Assembly: GCA_963825345.1 (NCBI GenBank)
Contig: CAWGSQ010000012.1
Coordinates: 787,245 to 851,244 of the forward strand
Direction of reading: 5' to 3'
DNA: 64,000 bases
From: JACVRW01 sp963825345
GTDB taxonomy: Bacteria > Actinomycetota > Thermoleophilia > Solirubrobacterales > Thermoleophilaceae
Shown here: piece after piece, positions 53,136-64,000 of the stretch
Position numbering within the stretch: position 1 is the stretch's first letter
Layout of the letters: every line of letters starts with the position of its first letter
The notes under the pieces: generated by a model
The model's database searches: none
Seen by the model: the letters and a program-made list of their open reading frames with translations, nothing else
Told to the model about the DNA's origin: nothing
Position numbers and translations under genes: made by a program

Positions 53136-53531
53136 ATGCCCAGCATCAATCAGCTCGTACGCAAGGGCCGCACGAAGCCCAAGAAGAAGGTGTCGACGCC
53201 TGGCCTGAAGTCCGGTCAGGGTCGCAAGAAGCGCATCGCGGCCCCGCAGCGTCGTGGAGTCTGCACGCGCGTGTACACGACCACGCCCAAGAAGCCGAAC
53301 TCGGCTCTTCGGAAGGTCGCCCGCGTACGGCTCACCAACGGCATGGAGGTCACCTCCTACATCCCGGGTGAGGGCCACAACCTGCAGGAGCACTCGGTCG
53401 TGCTCGTGCGCGGTGGCCGCGTGAAGGACCTGCCGGGCGTGCGCTACAAGGTGGTCCGCGGGACGCTCGACGCGGCCGGCGTGTCCGACCGCAAGAAGGC
53501 CCGCTCGCAGTACGGCGCCAAGGCGAGGTAG
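53136..53531 (+). CDS. rpsL: 30S ribosomal protein S12
   Basis: 131 residues, intact: MPSINQLVRKGRTKPKKKVS, GVCTRVYTTTPKKPNSALRK, EVTSYIPGEGHNLQEHSVVL and LPGVRYKVVRGTLDAAGVSD. The Lys of TTPKKPNS and of the second loop are wild type, so no streptomycin resistance is expected. First gene of the str group; rpsG follows after 2 bases. Confidence 0.98.
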   Translation: MPSINQLVRKGRTKPKKKVSTPGLKSGQGRKKRIAAPQRRGVCTRVYTTTPKKPNSALRKVARVRLTNGMEVTSYIPGEGHNLQEHSVVLVRGGRVKDLPGVRYKVVRGTLDAAGVSDRKKARSQYGAKAR

Positions 53532-53533
53532 CG

Positions 53534-54004
53534 ATGCCGCGCCGAGCAGCAGCAGGTGTCCGCCCCGTCGAGCCCGACCCGATGTACGGATCGAGGCTCG
53601 TCCAGCAGGTGATCAACAAGGTGATGGTGGACGGCAAGAAGTCCACCGCCGAGAAGATCGTCTACGACGCCCTCGAGATCCTCGCGAAGCGCACCAACCA
53701 GGATCCGGTGCCCGCCCTCGAGGAGTCGATCAAGCAGCTCACCCCGGTGCTCGAGGTCCGCTCCCGCCGAGTCGGCGGCGCGACCTACCAGGTGCCCGTC
53801 GAGGTGCCCCAGCGCCGCGCCCGCACCCTCGCGGTCCGCTGGCTGATCGAGTTCGCACGCGCCCGCCGCGAGAAGTCGATGTCCGAGCGGCTCGCCGGCG
53901 AGCTCGGCGACGCCCAGTCCCAGCAGGGCGGCGCCTACAAGCGGAAGGACGACATCTTCCGCATGGCGCAGGCGAACAAGGCCTTCGCGCACTACCGCTG
54001 GTAG
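53534..54004 (+). CDS. rpsG: 30S ribosomal protein S7
   Basis: 156 residues, intact: MPRRAAAGVRPVEPDPMYGS, VQQVINKVMVDGKKSTAEKI, VRSRRVGGATYQVPVEVPQR and YRW at the end. It organises the 3' major domain of 16S rRNA. Unlike the usual order, fusA does not follow directly: about 1 kb with two other genes intervenes. Confidence 0.98.
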   Translation: MPRRAAAGVRPVEPDPMYGSRLVQQVINKVMVDGKKSTAEKIVYDALEILAKRTNQDPVPALEESIKQLTPVLEVRSRRVGGATYQVPVEVPQRRARTLAVRWLIEFARARREKSMSERLAGELGDAQSQQGGAYKRKDDIFRMAQANKAFAHYRW

Positions 54005-54089
54005 CGGGTCGACTCGCTCGAGGGTCTCCGGCCTGCGGCCTATCCGGTGCTCCTAAGCTGGATGAAGTCGGTCGGCGTACGATTCGTCA

Positions 54090-54344
54090 GTGCCGATCTA
54101 CGAGTTCGACTGCCGGAAGTGCGGGGCGCGGTTTGAGGAGCTGGCCCGCGCGGGCGCCAGCGCGGCCTGCCCGAACTGCGGCTCGGATGACGTAGAACGG
54201 CGCTTCTCGCCTATTTCAGAGCCCCGTGTGCCGGTGGGGCTTCATGGAAAAGCGGCGAGGGAGTCCAATGCGCGCCGCAAGGAGCGAGAGGCGAAGCGCC
54301 AGGAGGGCTTCAAAGAAGACCGCAAGCGTCGCGGTCAGAGCTAG
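54090..54344 (+). CDS. FmdB-type zinc-ribbon protein
   Basis: 84 residues, GTG start. MPIYEFDCRKCGARFEELAR and ACPNCGSDDVERRFSPIS give the CxxC...CxxC zinc ribbon of the FmdB family, followed by a long basic tail (AARESNARRKEREAKRQEGF). A regulatory or assembly role is assumed for the family but not established. It lies between rpsG and fusA. Confidence 0.9.
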   Translation: MPIYEFDCRKCGARFEELARAGASAACPNCGSDDVERRFSPISEPRVPVGLHGKAARESNARRKEREAKRQEGFKEDRKRRGQS

Positions 54345-54835
54345 TCGTTCGGCCGCAGCAACCGCAAGAGCCCCGCCACCACCGCCAGCACCCCAGCCAC
54401 CAGCTCGAGCCACAGCCCCGTACCCGCCGTGGCCTCCGCCGCGGCGTAGCGGCGTCCGATCAGGCCGGTGTCGTCGCTCGCCGGCAGGTCCACCAGCAGC
54501 GTGATCCCGAGCACCACCACGCCGATCACCACCAGCGCCACCGCGGCCGGCCGCGGACTTCCCGAAGGCGGCCCCGCGCCCATCGCGAGCGTGAGCAGCC
54601 CGAGCAGCAGCAGGGCCACCGACGAGCGCTCGAAGCCCTTCTGCTCGCAGTCGTCGGCGAGGTCCGGGTTGGTGTCGTAGATGCTGTCGCAGCTGCCCAC
54701 CGCGACATCGATGGAAATCACCGTCGTGACCTCGGTGAGCAGCATCAGGAGAGCCGCCGCGAGGGCCGCCACCGCGACGCCGATTGCCACGCGGCGAAAC
54801 GCCGGTTGGCACGCGAAATCTCCTGCTACCATCAC
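54341..54835 (-). CDS. Four-helix membrane protein of unknown function
   Basis: 164 residues, intact. Membrane segments AIGVAVAALAAALLMLLTEV, SSVALLLLGLLTLAMGAG, AVALVVIGVVVLGITLLVDL and LELVAGVLAVVAGLLRLL, with a Cys pair in the first outer loop (VGSCDSIYDTNPDLADDCEQ). It lies antisense between the two halves of the str operon and overlaps the fmdB stop by 4 bases. Confidence 0.75.
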   Translation of the reverse strand: MMVAGDFACQPAFRRVAIGVAVAALAAALLMLLTEVTTVISIDVAVGSCDSIYDTNPDLADDCEQKGFERSSVALLLLGLLTLAMGAGPPSGSPRPAAVALVVIGVVVLGITLLVDLPASDDTGLIGRRYAAAEATAGTGLWLELVAGVLAVVAGLLRLLRPND

Positions 54836-54964
54836 TCGTCGCTTCGCGCGCGGTCTCCCGCCGCTCGCGGCGCCGCTCAGGCACGCGGCGGCTGGCGGTA
54901 GCTCACGTCGATGGAGTCCTCTACGACATAGAACTCATCCGGGCAAGCACCGCACGCAGCATCG

Positions 54965-54985
54965 GGCCCGGATTGGGCCTTTTTT
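54965..54985 (+). terminator. Terminator-like hairpin with T-run just ahead of fusA
   Basis: ggccc (54965-54969) pairs with gggcc (54975-54979) around ggatt, followed immediately by six T (54980-54985), 33 bases upstream of the fusA start. It has the form of an intrinsic terminator and could stop read-through from rpsL-rpsG or act as an attenuator for fusA-tuf. The 180-base gap 54836-55018 otherwise has no gene. Confidence 0.65.
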
Positions 54986-55018
54986 CTGCTCGGAAACGGA
55001 CTTGGACAACTAGAGGTC

Positions 55019-57119
<2,101 letters not shown>

Positions 57120-57181
57120 AGAGTATGTTTCGCAAGTTCGGGCCTGGGCCCGAGAAGACTTTGAGAAAGGGGTAGTTCGGA

Positions 57182-58370
<1,189 letters not shown>

Positions 58371-58389
58371 TCCTCCGGACACCGAACTT

Positions 58390-58427
58390 TTCGGGGGCGG
58401 GCGGCACAGTCTGAGCCCGCCCCCGAA
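58390..58427 (+). other. Strong hairpin between tuf and rpsJ
   Basis: ttcgggggcgggc (58390-58402) pairs perfectly with gcccgcccccgaa (58415-58427). No T-run follows, so it may be a processing or attenuation structure, or a protein-responsive leader ahead of the S10 cluster, instead of a simple terminator. Confidence 0.6.
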
Positions 58428-58444
58428 GTCTGTTCACACAGCCA

Positions 58445-58768
58445 ATGGCGACACTCACGCAAAACAAGATCCGTATCCGGCTCAAGGCCTACGACCACTC
58501 GGCGATCGAGACGGCGGCCAAGGAGATCGTCGAGACGGCCACCCGCACCGGAGCCTCGGTATCCGGGCCCGTGCCCCTGCCCACCGAGAAGAACGTCTAC
58601 TGCGTGATCCGCGGGCCGTTCAAGGACAAGGACTCGCGCGAGCACTTCGAGATCCGCACGCACAAGCGGCTGATCGACATCCTGCAGCCCACCCCGAAGA
58701 CGGTGGACTCGCTGCAGCGCCTCGATCACCTGCCGGCGGGCGTCGATATTCAGATCCAGCTCATCTGA
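58445..58768 (+). CDS. rpsJ: 30S ribosomal protein S10
   Basis: 107 residues, intact: KIRIRLKAYDHSAIETAAKE, GPVPLPTEKNVYCVIRGPFK and EHFEIRTHKRLIDILQPTPK. It opens the S10 ribosomal protein cluster. The gene order rpsJ-rplC-rplD-rplW-rplB-rpsS-rplV-rpsC-rplP-rpmC-rpsQ is the standard one. Confidence 0.98.
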   Translation: MATLTQNKIRIRLKAYDHSAIETAAKEIVETATRTGASVSGPVPLPTEKNVYCVIRGPFKDKDSREHFEIRTHKRLIDILQPTPKTVDSLQRLDHLPAGVDIQIQLI

Positions 58769-58772
58769 CGTC

Positions 58773-59390
58773 ATGGCTGGGCTCCTCGGAAGAAAAATCG
58801 GCATGACCCAGGTCTTCGACCCCGATGACGGGCACGTGGAGCGCGTGACCGTGATCGAGGCGGGCCCCTGCTTCGTGACCGCGATCCGCCGGGCGGAGCG
58901 CGACGGCTACGACGCCATCCAGCTCGCCTTCGGCGAGACGCGCGAGAAGAAGCTGTCGAAGCCGAAGCTCGGCCACCTGAAGAAGGCGGGCGTCGGCATG
59001 CTGAAGCACCTCGCCGAGTTCCGCGGCGAGGCGGGCGAGCTCGAGGTGGGCGCCGAGCTGAAGCCGGACGCGGTCTTCGAGAAGGGCCAGACCGTCAAGG
59101 TCTCGGGCAAGTCGAAGGGCAAGGGCTTCGCCGGCACGATCAAGCGCCACAACTTCGCCTCGGGCCCCAAGTCGCACGGCTCGCACAACGTGCGCGCCCC
59201 GGGCTCGATCGGCGCCTCCGCCGACCCCGCGCGCGTGTTCAAGGGCATCCGCGGCCCCGGCCAGATGGGCAACAAGCGCGCGACCCAGCGCGGCCTCGAG
59301 GTCGTGGACATCCGCGACAACCTGCTGCTCGTGCGCGGCTCCGTGCCGGGCGCCAAGGGCTCCGTGGTCGAGATCAGGAGCGACGCCTGA
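58773..59390 (+). CDS. rplC: 50S ribosomal protein L3
   Basis: 205 residues, intact: MAGLLGRKIGMTQVFDPDDG, FAGTIKRHNFASGPKSHGSH and PGQMGNKRATQRGLEVVDIR. L3 is an early 23S rRNA-binding protein near the peptidyl-transferase centre. The stop overlaps the rplD start (TGATGG). Confidence 0.98.
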   Translation: MAGLLGRKIGMTQVFDPDDGHVERVTVIEAGPCFVTAIRRAERDGYDAIQLAFGETREKKLSKPKLGHLKKAGVGMLKHLAEFRGEAGELEVGAELKPDAVFEKGQTVKVSGKSKGKGFAGTIKRHNFASGPKSHGSHNVRAPGSIGASADPARVFKGIRGPGQMGNKRATQRGLEVVDIRDNLLLVRGSVPGAKGSVVEIRSDA

Positions 59391-60013
59391 TGGCCGCCTC
59401 CGCCAAGTACATCGGCAAGGGCTCCGGCACGCTCGCCCTGGACGACTCGGTGTTCGCCGAGCGCTTCCACGGGCCGCTCGTGCACGAGGCCGTGCGGGCC
59501 GAGCTGGCCGCGCGGCGCCGCGGCACCGCCTCCACGCAGACGCGCGGCGAGGTCAGCATGACCGGCGCGAAGGCCTGGCGCCAGAAGGGCACCGGCCGGG
59601 CGCGCGTGGGCGCGCTCTCGTCGCCGACCCGCACGGGCGGCGGCGTGGCCTTCGGGCCCAAGCCGCGCCACTACACGGTCAAGGTGAACCGCAAGGCACG
59701 CCGGCGCGCGCTGCGCGCGGCGCTCTCCGTGCACGCCGAGCGCGGCTCGATCGCCGCGATCGACCCCTCCGGCTTCGACACTCCCTCGACGAAGGCCGCC
59801 GTGGAGGCGCTCGCCTCGCTCGACGGCGACGGCCGGGTGCTGCTGGTCCTCACCGACGGCGAGGAGAGCTGCGTCAAGTCCTTCCGCAACCTCCGCGAGG
59901 TGACCGTGATGCACGCCGACGGCGTCGGCGTGGCCGACGTGATCGGCCACGCGCGGCTCGTGATCTCGGAGGCGGCGCTCGCGCGCCTGACCGAGAAGGC
60001 GGCGTCGAAGTGA
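59390..60013 (+). CDS. rplD: 50S ribosomal protein L4
   Basis: 207 residues, intact: ARRRGTASTQTRGEVSMTGA, KAWRQKGTGRARVGALSSPT, GGGVAFGPKPRHYTVKVNRK and VIGHARLVISEAALARL. Its long loop (KAWRQKGTGRAR) lines the exit tunnel. In other bacteria L4 also represses the S10 operon. It overlaps rplW by 4 bases. Confidence 0.97.
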   Translation: MAASAKYIGKGSGTLALDDSVFAERFHGPLVHEAVRAELAARRRGTASTQTRGEVSMTGAKAWRQKGTGRARVGALSSPTRTGGGVAFGPKPRHYTVKVNRKARRRALRAALSVHAERGSIAAIDPSGFDTPSTKAAVEALASLDGDGRVLLVLTDGEESCVKSFRNLREVTVMHADGVGVADVIGHARLVISEAALARLTEKAASK

Positions 60014-60303
60014 ACGCGCGCCAGGTGATCATCCGGCCGGTCATCTCCGAGAAGAGCTACGCGCTGCTCGCGGCCAACAAGTACACGTTCCGGGTCCACG
60101 AGGGCGCCAACAAGACGCAGGTGCGCAAGGCGATCGAGGAGATCTTCGGCGTGCGCGTGGACGGCGTGCGCACGGCCTGGGTGAAGCCCAAGCCGAAGCG
60201 CCGCGGCCTCTCGAGCGGACACCGCCGCAAGTGGAAGAAGGCGGTCGTGACGCTCCATCCGGATGACGCAATCGAGCTCTTCGAGGGCCAGGGGATCGAA
60301 TAG
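60010..60303 (+). CDS. rplW: 50S ribosomal protein L23
   Basis: 97 residues, GTG start overlapping rplD: VIIRPVISEKSYALLAANKY, TFRVHEGANKTQVRKAIEEI and KRRGLSSGHRRKWKKAVVTL. L23 sits at the tunnel exit and docks trigger factor and SRP. rplB follows directly. Confidence 0.97.
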   Translation: MNARQVIIRPVISEKSYALLAANKYTFRVHEGANKTQVRKAIEEIFGVRVDGVRTAWVKPKPKRRGLSSGHRRKWKKAVVTLHPDDAIELFEGQGIE

Positions 60304-61149
60304 ATGGCAATCAAGAAGTACAAGCCCACCTCGCCCGGACGGCGCTTCGCGACGTTCCTCCAGCACGAGGCGGTCACGAAGACCGAGCCCGAGAAGGCGC
60401 TCACCGAGGGGCTGAAGAAGTCCGGCGGGCGCAACTCGTACGGCCGCGTGACCTCGCGCCACCGCGGCGGCGGGGCCAAGCGCCGATACCGCAAGATCGA
60501 CTTCAAGCGCCGCAAGGACGGCGTGCCGGCGAAGGTCGCCGCGATCGAGTACGACCCGAACCGCTCGGCGCACATCGCGCTGCTCCACTACGCGGACGGC
60601 GAGAAGCGCTACATCCTGGCGCCGGGACGCATCAACGTCGGCGACACGATCTCGTCGGGCCCCGACGCGGACATCGCGCCCGGCTGCTGCCTGCCGCTCC
60701 AGAACATCCCGACCGGTACCACGGTCCACAACGTGGAGCTGACCCCCGGCCGCGGCGGCCAGCTCGGCCGCTCCGCCGGCACGTCGATCCAGCTGGTCGC
60801 CAAGGAGGGCCGCTACGCCACGCTGCGGCTGCCCTCCGGCGAGATGCGCATGGTGCTCATGGACTGCCGCGCCACGATCGGCGTGCTGGGCAACGCCGAG
60901 CACGAGCTCGTCGAGCTGGGCAAGGCCGGCCGCTCGCGCCACAAGGGCGTGCGCCCGCAGACGCGCGGCGTGGCGATGAACCCGGTGGACCACCCGCACG
61001 GCGGCGGCGAGGCGCACCACACGCCGGGCGGCCACCCCCGCACCCCGTGGGGAGTGCCGACGCTCGGCTACCGCACGCGCAAGAAGAAGAAGACGTCGGA
61101 CCGGTACATCGTGCGCGGTCGCCGGCGAGGCAAGAAGGGAAGGCGATAG
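60304..61149 (+). CDS. rplB: 50S ribosomal protein L2
   Basis: 281 residues, intact: KKYKPTSPGRRFATFLQHEA, NSYGRVTSRHRGGGAKRRYR, VAAIEYDPNRSAHIALLHYA, and the catalytic-region signature VAMNPVDHPHGGGEAHHTPG with the conserved His. L2 helps form the peptidyl-transferase centre and subunit bridges. Confidence 0.98.
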   Translation: MAIKKYKPTSPGRRFATFLQHEAVTKTEPEKALTEGLKKSGGRNSYGRVTSRHRGGGAKRRYRKIDFKRRKDGVPAKVAAIEYDPNRSAHIALLHYADGEKRYILAPGRINVGDTISSGPDADIAPGCCLPLQNIPTGTTVHNVELTPGRGGQLGRSAGTSIQLVAKEGRYATLRLPSGEMRMVLMDCRATIGVLGNAEHELVELGKAGRSRHKGVRPQTRGVAMNPVDHPHGGGEAHHTPGGHPRTPWGVPTLGYRTRKKKKTSDRYIVRGRRRGKKGRR

Positions 61150-61428
61150 GTGTCGCGCTCGTCTAAGAAGGGCCCGTTCGTTCAGGACCGCCTCATGTCG
61201 CGCATCGAGGCGATGAACGAGTCGGGCAACAAGCAGATGATCAAGACCTGGTCGCGGACCTCGGTGATCTTCCCTGAGATGGTCGGCCACACGATCGCGG
61301 TCCACGACGGGCGCAAGCACGTGCCCGTGTTCATCTCCGAGTCGATGGTCGGGCACAAGCTCGGCGAGTTCGCTCCCACGCGGATGTTCCGCGGCCATGC
61401 GGGCAGCGACAAGGTGAGGATGCGTTGA
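61150..61428 (+). CDS. rpsS: 30S ribosomal protein S19
   Basis: 92 residues, GTG start: RSSKKGPFVQDRLMSRIEAM, KTWSRTSVIFPEMVGHTIAV and HKLGEFAPTRMFRGHAGSDK. Intact. The stop overlaps the TTG start of the extended rplV by 4 bases. Confidence 0.98.
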   Translation: MSRSSKKGPFVQDRLMSRIEAMNESGNKQMIKTWSRTSVIFPEMVGHTIAVHDGRKHVPVFISESMVGHKLGEFAPTRMFRGHAGSDKVRMR

Positions 61429-62127
61429 CGCCGCCGGACCAGATCAATCCGCCGCCCGAGGGCGGCTGGGAGTCGCTGAAGGTCGACGAGCTCAAGGCCG
61501 AGCTCGAGGCTCGCGGCCTCCCGAAGAGCGGCAAGAAGGACGAGCTGATCGCGCGGCTGGCCGACGACGACGTGGCCCAGGCGGGCACGACGCCGGCGCC
61601 GGCTGCCGAGAAGGAGGCAGGCTGAAGCCGACCCGCGACGAGGCCGCTGTCGAGCGAGGAGGCCGAGGGCGGCCGCCGACGGAGGAGCCCGCCGAGGAGA
61701 AGGCCAAGAAGCCCGCCGCCGCGGCTCCGCCGAGACCGGCGCGACCACCCGCAAGACGCCCTCGCGCCGCCCCGACGAGGCCGTGACCGTGCGCGCCCGC
61801 GCGCGCTACGTGCGCACCGCCCCGCGCAAGGCCCGCCTCGTGATGGACCACATCCGCGGCAAGCGCGTCGAGCAGGCGCAGGCGATCCTGCTGCACGCCC
61901 CGCGCGCAGTCTCCACCGACATCCTCAAGCTTCTGAACTCCGCCGTGGCCAACGCCGAGTCCGCCTACGAGCTGGGCGCCGACGAGCTCAACATTCACCG
62001 CGCCTTCGTGGACGAGGGCCCGACGATCAAGCGCTTCCGGCCACGGGCGCTCGGACGCGCGACCCCCATCCACAAGCGCACCAGCCACATGACCATCGAA
62101 TTGACCACCGACGGGAACGGGAGGTAG
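61425..62127 (+). CDS. rplV: 50S ribosomal protein L22 with N-terminal SAP domain
   Basis: TTG start. Residues 1-50 contain WESLKVDELKAELEARGLPK and SGKKDELIARLADDD, a textbook SAP (helix-extended loop-helix, nucleic-acid-binding) motif. About 70 residues of Ala/Glu/Lys/Pro-rich linker follow, broken by shifts between 61613 and 61745. The normal L22 domain then runs VRARARYVRTAPRKARLVMD, AQAILLHAPRAVSTDILKLL and GRATPIHKRTSHMTIEL. L22 is usually 110-130 residues; here the total is about 230. No other start with a ribosome binding site is evident for L22 alone except the GTG near 61783, so a separate SAP gene plus a short rplV remains possible. Confidence 0.85.
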
Positions 62128-62130
62128 CCC

Positions 62131-63002
62131 ATGGGCCAGAAGGTCCATCCCGAGGGACTACGGGTCGGCTACATCCACGACTGGAAGTCGACCTGGTTCA
62201 ACGAGAAGGACTTCTCCGACTACCTGTTGGAGGACATCCACATCCGCGACCACATCGAGAACAAGCTCGCGCACGCGGGCCTGTCCACGATCACCATCAA
62301 GAAGAACAAGAACGAGGTCGAGGTCAACATCCACACGGCCCGTCCGGGCATCGTGATCGGCAAGTCCGGCAGCGAGGTGGACGCTCTGCGCAAGGAGCTC
62401 CACAAGATGACCAACAAGGCCGTGAAGGTGAACATCCTCGAGATCAAGCGCCCGGAGCTGGACTCCCGGCTCGTGGCGCAGTCGGTCGGCGAGCAGCTGC
62501 AGAACCGCGTGGCGTTCCGCCGCGCGATGAAGCGCGCGCTCACGAGCGCCATGCGCTCCGGCGCCAAGGGCGTGAAGATCCAGGTGTCCGGTCGCCTGGG
62601 TGGCGCCGAGATGGCGCGCACCGAGGGCTACTCGGACGGCCGCGTGCCGCTCCACACCCTGCGCGCGGACATCGACTACGGCTTCTACGAGGCCCGCACC
62701 ACCTTCGGCCGCATCGGCGTGAAGGTGTGGATCAACAAGGGCGAGATCATGCCCAAGGGCTTCGCGCAGGACCTCACCGAGCTCGAGGCGCCGCAGACCG
62801 TCGGGCCCGGCGGTGGCGGTCGTGGCCGCGGCCCGGGCGGTCCAGGCGGCCGCGGCGGCCCCGGTGGCGGACGTGGACCCGCGGTGGTCCCGGTGGCCGA
62901 GGCGGCCCCGGTGGCCGCGGCGGTGGCGGCGGCGGGGACGCGGCGGCGGTGGCCGTGGCGGTCCGCAGCGACGGCCCGCCGCTGCCCAAGGAGCGGCTCT
63001 GA
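62131..63002 (+). CDS. rpsC: 30S ribosomal protein S3 with Gly/Arg-rich C-terminal tail
   Basis: Residues 1-215 are normal S3: MGQKVHPEGLRVGYIHDWKS, the KH domain VNIHTARPGIVIGKSGSEVD, VQSGRLGGAEMARTEGYSDG-like block and VPLHTLRADIDYGFYEARTT. After VGPGGGGRGRGPGGPGG a tail of about 70 residues made of Gly, Arg and Pro follows, ending VRSDGPPLPKERL. A shift near 62875 must be corrected, otherwise the frame runs falsely through rplP. The tail resembles RGG boxes that bind RNA; function here is inference. Confidence 0.93.
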
Positions 63003-63424
63003 TGCTCCAGCCGAAGCGAGTCAAGTGGCGCAAGGAGCACCGCGGCCGCAGGCGCGGCTTCGCCAAGGGCGGCACGAGCGTGGAGTTCGGCGAGTACGGG
63101 CTGAAGGCGCTCGACCGCGGCTGGGTCACCAACCGCCAGCTCGAGGCCGCCCGTATCGCGATGACCCGCAAGATCAAGCGCGGCGGCAAGGTCTGGATCA
63201 ACATCTTCCCCGACAAGCCGTACACGAAGAAGCCGGCCGAGACCCGCATGGGCTCGGGCAAGGGCTCGCCCGAGGGTTGGGTGGCGGTGGTGAAGCCGGG
63301 CCGCGTGATCTTCGAGCTGTCCGGCGTGCCGGAGCCGCTCGCGCGCGAGGCGATGCGCCTCGCGGGCCACAAGCTGCCCATGAAGACGAAGTTCGTGCAC
63401 CGCGAGGGCGGTGGCCAGCAGTGA
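63002..63424 (+). CDS. rplP: 50S ribosomal protein L16
   Basis: 140 residues, intact: MLQPKRVKWRKEHRGRRRGF, AKGGTSVEFGEYGLKALDRG, PDKPYTKKPAETRMGSGKGS and PEGWVAVVKPGRVIFELSGV. It binds near the A-site tRNA elbow. The start overlaps the rpsC stop (TGATG). Confidence 0.98.
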   Translation: MLQPKRVKWRKEHRGRRRGFAKGGTSVEFGEYGLKALDRGWVTNRQLEAARIAMTRKIKRGGKVWINIFPDKPYTKKPAETRMGSGKGSPEGWVAVVKPGRVIFELSGVPEPLAREAMRLAGHKLPMKTKFVHREGGGQQ

Positions 63425-63669
63425 AGGCTGTGGAGGTGCATAACCTTGAGGATCCGCAGCTCGTGGAGTTCGCGGACACCGCGCGGCAGGAGGTGTTCAA
63501 CCTGCGCTTCCAGCACGCGACGGGGCAGCTCGAGAACACCGCGCGGATGCGCCAGGCAAAGCAGGACCTAGCGCGCGCGCTGACCGTGGCGCGCCAGCGC
63601 GGAATAGACGTCGAGACAGAGATACGCAGGCTGAGAGCAGACCAATGCTTGAGAACGAAGAGAACGTGA
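63421..63669 (+). CDS. rpmC: 50S ribosomal protein L29
   Basis: 82 residues, GTG start overlapping the rplP stop: LVEFADTARQEVFNLRFQHA, TGQLENTARMRQAKQDLARA and LTVARQRGIDVETEIRRLRA. The last dozen residues extend past the usual end and overlap the S17 start by 25 bases. Confidence 0.95.
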   Translation: MKAVEVHNLEDPQLVEFADTARQEVFNLRFQHATGQLENTARMRQAKQDLARALTVARQRGIDVETEIRRLRADQCLRTKRT

Positions 63670-64000
63670 ACGAAGACGAGACGCCGGACGCGACGCCGGA
63701 CGAGGAGGCGTCCCGACCAGGTCGCCGAGGAGGTGGTCGCGCCGGAGGAGCCGGCCGACGAGCCGACCGCCGACGAGGTAGCCGCCGAGGAGGCCCCGCG
63801 GAGGAGCCCGCCGCGGAGGAGGCCGCCTGCGAGGAGGCCCGCTGCTGAGGAGGCCCCTGCCGAGGAGGCCCCTGCGGAGGAGCCCGCCGCTGAGGAGACC
63901 CCTCGCCGAGGAGCCGCCCGCTGACGAGCCGCCCGCCGAGGAGCCGCCCGCAGAGGAGCCGCCCGCCGAGGACGCTCCGGCAGAGGACGCTCCGGCGCCC
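63645..64000 (+). CDS. rpsQ: 30S ribosomal protein S17, N-terminal extension only (partial)
   Basis: ATG at 63645. Only an acidic/Pro/Ala-rich extension is visible (MLENEENVNEDETPDATPDE, then after shifts near 63710-63830 EEPADEPTADEVAAEE and repeated PAEEAPAEEPAAEE). The S17 core would lie beyond the right edge. The call rests on position after rpmC and on the same style of extension as L10. Confidence is moderate because no S17 residue is yet seen. Confidence 0.6.

Noticed and set aside
58390..58427. Terminator after tuf
   Set aside because: The stem is strong but no T-run follows and the S10 cluster starts 18 bases later, so it was left as an unassigned hairpin.
63003..63420. S3-L16-L29 fusion protein suggested by one long open frame from 62131 to 63669
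   Set aside because: The frame passes through rplP in the wrong phase because of a shift in the S3 tail; rplP is a perfect gene in its own frame.

Overview
The window is a high-GC (roughly 68-70 % by eye), gene-dense bacterial chromosome segment. Gene content and protein style point to an actinobacterium of the class Thermoleophilia (Solirubrobacterales/Gaiellales type). The evidence is a class II ribonucleotide reductase with NrdR, FolE2, DUF5317 and DUF3817 membrane proteins, GTG/TTG starts, and ribosomal proteins with long low-complexity extensions. This placement is an inference from families; no 16S gene is present.

Layout. 1-9.8 kb: leftward nrdJ, nrdR, a bicupin and a sugar-nucleotide epimerase; an ArsR/SRPBCC pair; a two-component system flanked by two secreted acidic-tailed proteins; then rightward tmk, holB and a PH-domain protein. 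9.8-15.7 kb: an accessory defence island starting at a broken tRNA-Thr. It carries a DUF4062 effector, a small winged-helix protein, a structured non-coding stretch and a retron-type reverse transcriptase, followed by Vsr, an HNH endonuclease and a C5-cytosine methyltransferase. 15.8-35.7 kb: mixed housekeeping and signalling genes, including an EAL protein, HD-GYP, pgsA, folE2, rpoD, two tRNAs, a galactose-oxidase-like protein, dipZ and several SnoaL-like proteins. 35.8-49.9 kb: rpmG-secE-nusG-rplK-rplA-(L10 leader)-rplJ-rplL, ggt and rpoB-rpoC. 50-64 kb: a few accessory genes, rpsL-rpsG, then fusA-tuf-rpsJ-rplC-rplD-rplW-rplB-rpsS-rplV-rpsC-rplP-rpmC-rpsQ, running off the right edge.

Reading frames. 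Many genes, including essential ones (rpoB, rpoC, fusA, tuf, rplK, tmk, holB), are interrupted by one-base frame shifts. At most sites I could resolve, the third position of one codon holds two adjacent bases, either of which encodes the same amino acid (for example GG[G][C], GT[C][G], CC[T][G]). I call these split wobble codons. They are most simply two strain alleles written side by side by a consensus assembler. Such genes are annotated full length with the shift noted; they are not called pseudogenes. A minority of shifts do not fit this rule (homopolymer losses in dcm, one extra C in rpmG). Coordinates of gene ends downstream of shifts are therefore approximate in the accessory genes.

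The most interesting content is the retron-like operon (10.5-13.1 kb) beside a small restriction-modification cassette, the ribosomal proteins with unusual extra domains (L22 with a SAP domain, L10 and S17 with Ala/Glu/Pro tails, S3 with a Gly/Arg tail), and the paired secreted proteins around the two-component system.
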